Below, one piece after another: positions 13,835 to 14,429 of a stretch of 14,429 bases of DNA. A program made the position numbers and the translations under genes. The stretch is from Verrucomicrobiaceae bacterium. GTDB taxonomy: Bacteria; Verrucomicrobiota; Verrucomicrobiia; Verrucomicrobiales; Verrucomicrobiaceae. The stretch covers positions 1-14,429 of the forward strand of contig JAGKWZ010000153.1 of the NCBI GenBank assembly GCA_021151605.1, given 5' to 3'. Within the stretch, counting starts at the first letter, position 1. Each line of letters opens with the position of its first letter. A model generated the notes under the pieces. It was not told the DNA's origin and made no database searches. It saw only the letters and a program-made list of their open reading frames with translations.

Positions 13835-14429
13835 TGCCTCACACTTACGAATACCCTCGCGCCGCCCTCACCGTTGACTGCGTTGTCTTCGGCTTCGATG
13901 GCGGCGAGTTGCAGGTACTGCTCATCCGTCGCGGTCTGGCCCCCTTCAAAGACAAGTGGGCGCTGCCCGGTGGCTTCGTCCGCGTCGAGGAAACGCTCGA
14001 TGACGCCGCTCGCCGCGAGCTGGAGGAGGAGACCGGCCTGCGTGAGGTCTTCCTGGAGCAGCTCTACACCTTCGGCACCGTGAAGCGTGATCCGCGCGAG
14101 CGCGTCGTCAGCGTCGCCTACTTCGCGCTGGTCAAACCGGGTGCCGTCACCGCCGCCACCGATGCCGCCGAGGCGAAATGGTTCCCCGTCAGCGACCTCC
14201 CATCGCTCGCCTTTGACCACGCCGACATCCTCACCACCGCGCTCACCCGTCTGCGTGGCAAGCTCACCTACCAGCCCATCGGCTTCGAGCTGCTCCCGCC
14301 GAAATTCACCCTCACCCAGCTCCAGCACCTCTACGAGGCCGTCCTGGGCGAGCCCCTCGACAAACGCAACTTTCGCAAAAAAGCCCTCTCCTACGATCTC
14401 CTCATCCCCCTCCAAGAAAAGCACCAAGA
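13834..14429 (+). CDS. NUDIX-domain transcriptional regulator, NrtR-like (runs off the right edge)
   Basis: 198 codons are visible. The NUDIX domain spans residues 8-135, with a complete NUDIX box: GFVRVEE, seven residues, then RELEEETGL. The fold would bind and possibly hydrolyse an ADP-ribose or nucleoside-diphosphate type ligand. After it comes LTYQPIGFELLPPKFTLTQLQHLYEAVLG followed by EPLDKRNFRKKAL. This is the winged-helix domain of NrtR-type regulators, in which the NUDIX part senses the effector and the wing binds DNA. Known members control NAD synthesis, and some Bacteroidetes members control arabinose use. Here the gene is divergent from a glycan-degradation operon, so local sugar control is plausible. 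The C terminus is cut by the window end. The start is the ATG at the end of the palindrome; no other start fits. The long frame on the opposite strand here is a shadow. Confidence 0.88.
   Translation, partial: MPHTYEYPRAALTVDCVVFGFDGGELQVLLIRRGLAPFKDKWALPGGFVRVEETLDDAARRELEEETGLREVFLEQLYTFGTVKRDPRERVVSVAYFALVKPGAVTAATDAAEAKWFPVSDLPSLAFDHADILTTALTRLRGKLTYQPIGFELLPPKFTLTQLQHLYEAVLGEPLDKRNFRKKALSYDLLIPLQEKHQ

Noticed and set aside
13780..14427. Long minus-strand open frame of 215 codons opposite the right end
   Set aside because: It is the antisense of the NUDIX/NrtR-like gene, whose plus-strand protein has an intact NUDIX box and winged-helix motif.

Overview
The window looks like a chromosomal stretch from a verrucomicrobial bacterium (Verrucomicrobiota, probably near Prosthecobacter/Verrucomicrobium). 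The evidence is a Rhodopirellula/Verrucomicrobium-type sigma factor, DUF1552 and DUF1592/PSD-cytochrome proteins, LamG and FAD-oxidoreductase/golvesin-type secreted proteins, a GxxExxY-type nuclease-fold protein and CesT chaperones. No database search was possible; family names come from recognising motifs.

Left part (1-5400, all minus strand): in transcription order, a secreted LamG-like protein, then an ECF-type sigma factor, a membrane anti-sigma/FecR-like protein, a broken DUF1552 gene and the 5' part of a DUF1592 cytochrome gene. Sigma, anti-sigma and DUF1552 are joined by 4-base ATGA overlaps. Between DUF1552 and DUF1592 sits a compact element of about 945 bp: a two-domain GxxExxY-like gene enclosed by hairpin-forming inverted repeats. 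One end of the element appears to supply the DUF1552 stop codon, and the other end runs into the DUF1592 reading frame. Just upstream of the LamG gene is a short remnant of the 3' end of an FAD-oxidoreductase gene.

Middle (5521-7770, plus strand): two paralogous CesT/SycE-like type III secretion chaperones followed by a 414-residue protein with the look of their secreted client (effector or translocator). No secretion apparatus genes are present, so this is an orphan chaperone-effector cassette with visibly lower GC, lying in a locus of secreted polysaccharide-type enzymes. It is the most unusual content of the window.

Right part (7909-13638, minus strand): an operon in the order FAD-dependent oxidoreductase with a C-terminal beta domain, alpha/beta hydrolase (esterase type), and a large secreted right-handed beta-helix protein (GH141-like in feel). 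All three have signal peptides, which suggests glycan degradation in the periplasm or outside the cell. Divergent from it, a NUDIX protein with an NrtR-type winged-helix domain (13834 to the window end) is the likely local regulator. The 195-bp divergent region holds several perfect palindromes and a good sigma70-like promoter that would give a leaderless regulator mRNA.
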